This document shows, one piece after another, positions 5,022 to 6,592 of a DNA stretch of 6,592 nt. Within the stretch, counting starts at the first letter, position 1, and each line of letters opens with the position of its first letter. This stretch comes from Bacteroidota bacterium (GTDB lineage: Bacteria > Bacteroidota > Bacteroidia > J057). The stretch spans positions 1 through 6,592 of the forward strand of contig RFHL01000020.1 of the NCBI GenBank assembly GCA_003696875.1. Direction: 5' to 3'. The notes beneath the pieces were generated by a model. That model was given only the letters and a program-made list of their open reading frames with translations, ran no database searches and was not told the DNA's origin. The position numbers and the translations under genes were made by a program.

Positions 5022-6592
5022 TTACCAGAACAGCGCATAGAGAATCGCCACGATGAGCGTGACCCCCAGTGCACCGAGGTTAAAAACGATATTCGTGTTG
5101 AAGGTATCCGGATCGTAGCGCAGGGCATGCTTGTCGGCGGTGGCCGAGCGGGCATTGGAGTAGAGCACCACCCCGATCATACTCAGCAGGGTCGCCAGGA
5201 AGATAAAGGCCTCTCCGCCGATGCTGCGCAGGCTGTTCCAGCCAAAGATGGCCACCAGCAGCGAGATCAAGCCCCCGGCACCAAAGAGGTAGGCACTGCG
5301 GACCATCATGTTCTTCACCTTATCGCTCAGCGGAGCCATCTTGTGGCCCTGACGGCCTGTCACCTCCTCAAAGTCATCATGCGAGTGGGCCCGGTCATCC
5401 GGCACCTCAGCCGACTTGTCAAAGTATATAAAGAGCGACGCCACCGTCACCAGCGCGATGAAGACATAGCCCATGCGCAGCAGGAAGGGCATCTCGGGCA
5501 TCAGCAGCTTGGCGCCGGCGCCCAGCGGGAGGGTCAGCAGGGCCGCCGCAATGGCGGCCTTGGTGGTGGCTTTTTTCCAGAAAAGCCCCATCGCAAACAC
5601 CACCGCCACGCCCGGGTAGATCAGCCCGGTATATTCCTGTATGTACTGAAACACCTGGTCAAAGCCGCCCAGCAGCGGCTGCGCCACCAGCGTCGAGATG
5701 ATCAGGGCGCCCAGGGCCACAAAGCGGCCGATTTTCACCAGCTGCTTCTCCGAAGCCTGCTTGTTGATCAGCGGACGATAGATGTCGATCGTAAAGATCG
5801 TCGACGTACTGTTGATCATCGAGGCCAGCGAGGACACGATCGCCGCCACCAGGGCGGCAAAGGCCAGCCCGCGGATGCCCGTCGGCACAAAGTTCTTCAG
5901 CAGCCAGGGATAGGCCTCGTCTGACTTCAAGATGGTGCCGATCTCACTCATGGGCTTGCCCAGCAGATTTTCCAGGAAGCCCGGATTGGCCGCTTCCTCC
6001 TGGAAAAACACATAGGCCGTGATCCCCGGGATCACGACGATCAGCGGGATCAGGATCTTCAGGAAAGCGGCAAAGATGAGGCCCTTCTTAGCCTCGTCGA
6101 CCGACTTGGCCGCCAGCCCCTTCTGGATGATGTACTGGTTAAAGCCCCAGTAGCCCAGGTTGGTGAGCCACATGGCGCCCAGGATCACCGCCAGACCTGG
6201 CAGGTCAATAAAGGCATCCTTCTCGCCTCCGGATCCATCTGGAATAAAGGTCGTTCCCTGCTCGATGATCATGTCAAAGTGGTCCGCGGCATACTGGTAG
6301 ATCACCTGGAAGCCCTCCCAGACCGAACCCGGCGAGACTGCATCCAGGGCCAGAAAGGTCGTCACCAGACCCCCGCCCACCAGGAAGATCACCTGGATCA
6401 CATCGGTCCAGGCCACCGCCACCAGCCCGCCATAGATCGAGTAGACCCCGGCCACGATGGCCAGCCCCAGGATGCCGTAGAAGACCTCGATCCCCAGGAT
6501 CTCATGCAGGGCCAGCGCCCCCAGATAGGTCACCGTCGTCAGATTCACAAACACATAGACCAGCAGCCACATGATGGCAAAGGCCGAGCTCA
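5022..6592 (-). CDS. Sodium/sugar symporter (SSS family, vSGLT-like), 5'-truncated
   Basis: This inner-membrane carrier of the solute:sodium symporter family imports a sugar with Na+. About 523 codons are visible and the reading frame runs off the window end; roughly the first 120 residues (compared with Vibrio vSGLT) are missing. Residue numbers here count from the Met at 6570-6572, which is internal and not the start. About 13 membrane segments are visible. From memory of vSGLT, key residues are kept: Asn138, Tyr141 and Lys172 match the sugar-site Asn260, Tyr263 and Lys294 with identical 34-residue spacing between Asn and Lys. Gln312 in YIQEYTG matches Gln428. Ser247-Ser248 match the Na2-site Ser364-Ser365. 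This supports galactose or glucose as substrate, but other sugars are possible. The C-terminus is longer than in vSGLT, with a charged loop (about 385-420) and extra membrane segments. The gene ends in its own hairpin terminator. Confidence 0.93.
   Translation of the reverse strand, partial: SSAFAIMWLLVYVFVNLTTVTYLGALALHEILGIEVFYGILGLAIVAGVYSIYGGLVAVAWTDVIQVIFLVGGGLVTTFLALDAVSPGSVWEGFQVIYQYAADHFDMIIEQGTTFIPDGSGGEKDAFIDLPGLAVILGAMWLTNLGYWGFNQYIIQKGLAAKSVDEAKKGLIFAAFLKILIPLIVVIPGITAYVFFQEEAANPGFLENLLGKPMSEIGTILKSDEAYPWLLKNFVPTGIRGLAFAALVAAIVSSLASMINSTSTIFTIDIYRPLINKQASEKQLVKIGRFVALGALIISTLVAQPLLGGFDQVFQYIQEYTGLIYPGVAVVFAMGLFWKKATTKAAIAAALLTLPLGAGAKLLMPEMPFLLRMGYVFIALVTVASLFIYFDKSAEVPDDRAHSHDDFEEVTGRQGHKMAPLSDKVKNMMVRSAYLFGAGGLISLLVAIFGWNSLRSIGGEAFIFLATLLSMIGVVLYSNARSATADKHALRYDPDTFNTNIVFNLGALGVTLIVAILYALFW

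Noticed and set aside
5127..5924. Long plus-strand open frame (265 codons) opposite the symporter
   Set aside because: His/Gln/Arg-rich composition without any fold-like pattern; it is the antisense shadow of a convincing membrane protein.

Overview
The window most likely comes from a GC-rich member of the Bacteroidota, probably a Saprospiria-like marine or sludge bacterium. Three things point there. Two secreted proteins end in type IX secretion (T9SS) sorting domains: one of the gliding-motility C-terminal (CHU_C, type B) kind and one of the Por-secretion-tail (type A) kind. The 'LG.DT.LC.G' Ig-like modules are characteristic of that phylum. Start codons generally lack a Shine-Dalgarno sequence, as is normal there. 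The class-level assignment is inference from memory of similar proteins.

Layout: a T9SS type B secreted multidomain protein on the minus strand (169-1515), followed on its own strand by a hairpin terminator (51-90). Across a 302-base divergent spacer lies a small exported YbjN-like protein on the plus strand (1818-2282), closed by a very strong palindromic terminator (2308-2337). Next on the plus strand is a secreted kelch beta-propeller protein with a T9SS type A tail (2600-4192). It converges, across a shared hairpin at 4211-4250, on a LURP-one/scramblase-like protein on the minus strand (4254-4850). Upstream of that gene is a 15-base inverted repeat, then a terminator (4965-4998) that closes a 5'-truncated sodium/sugar symporter gene on the minus strand (5022 to beyond 6592).

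Each gene seems to be its own transcription unit: every 3' end has a candidate hairpin and no neighbouring pair is closely coupled. The window therefore looks like a chromosomal stretch of separate housekeeping or surface genes rather than an operon. A loose theme is the cell surface and sugar uptake (two T9SS cargo proteins and a vSGLT-like symporter), but nothing in the sequence links them functionally.

I saw no RNA gene, CRISPR array, insertion sequence, attachment site or replication origin. I did not find a convincing undescribed system. The most useful second looks are the strand-asymmetric G.U-dependent terminators, an SD-led small frame overlapping the kelch start, and the extended C-terminus of the symporter.
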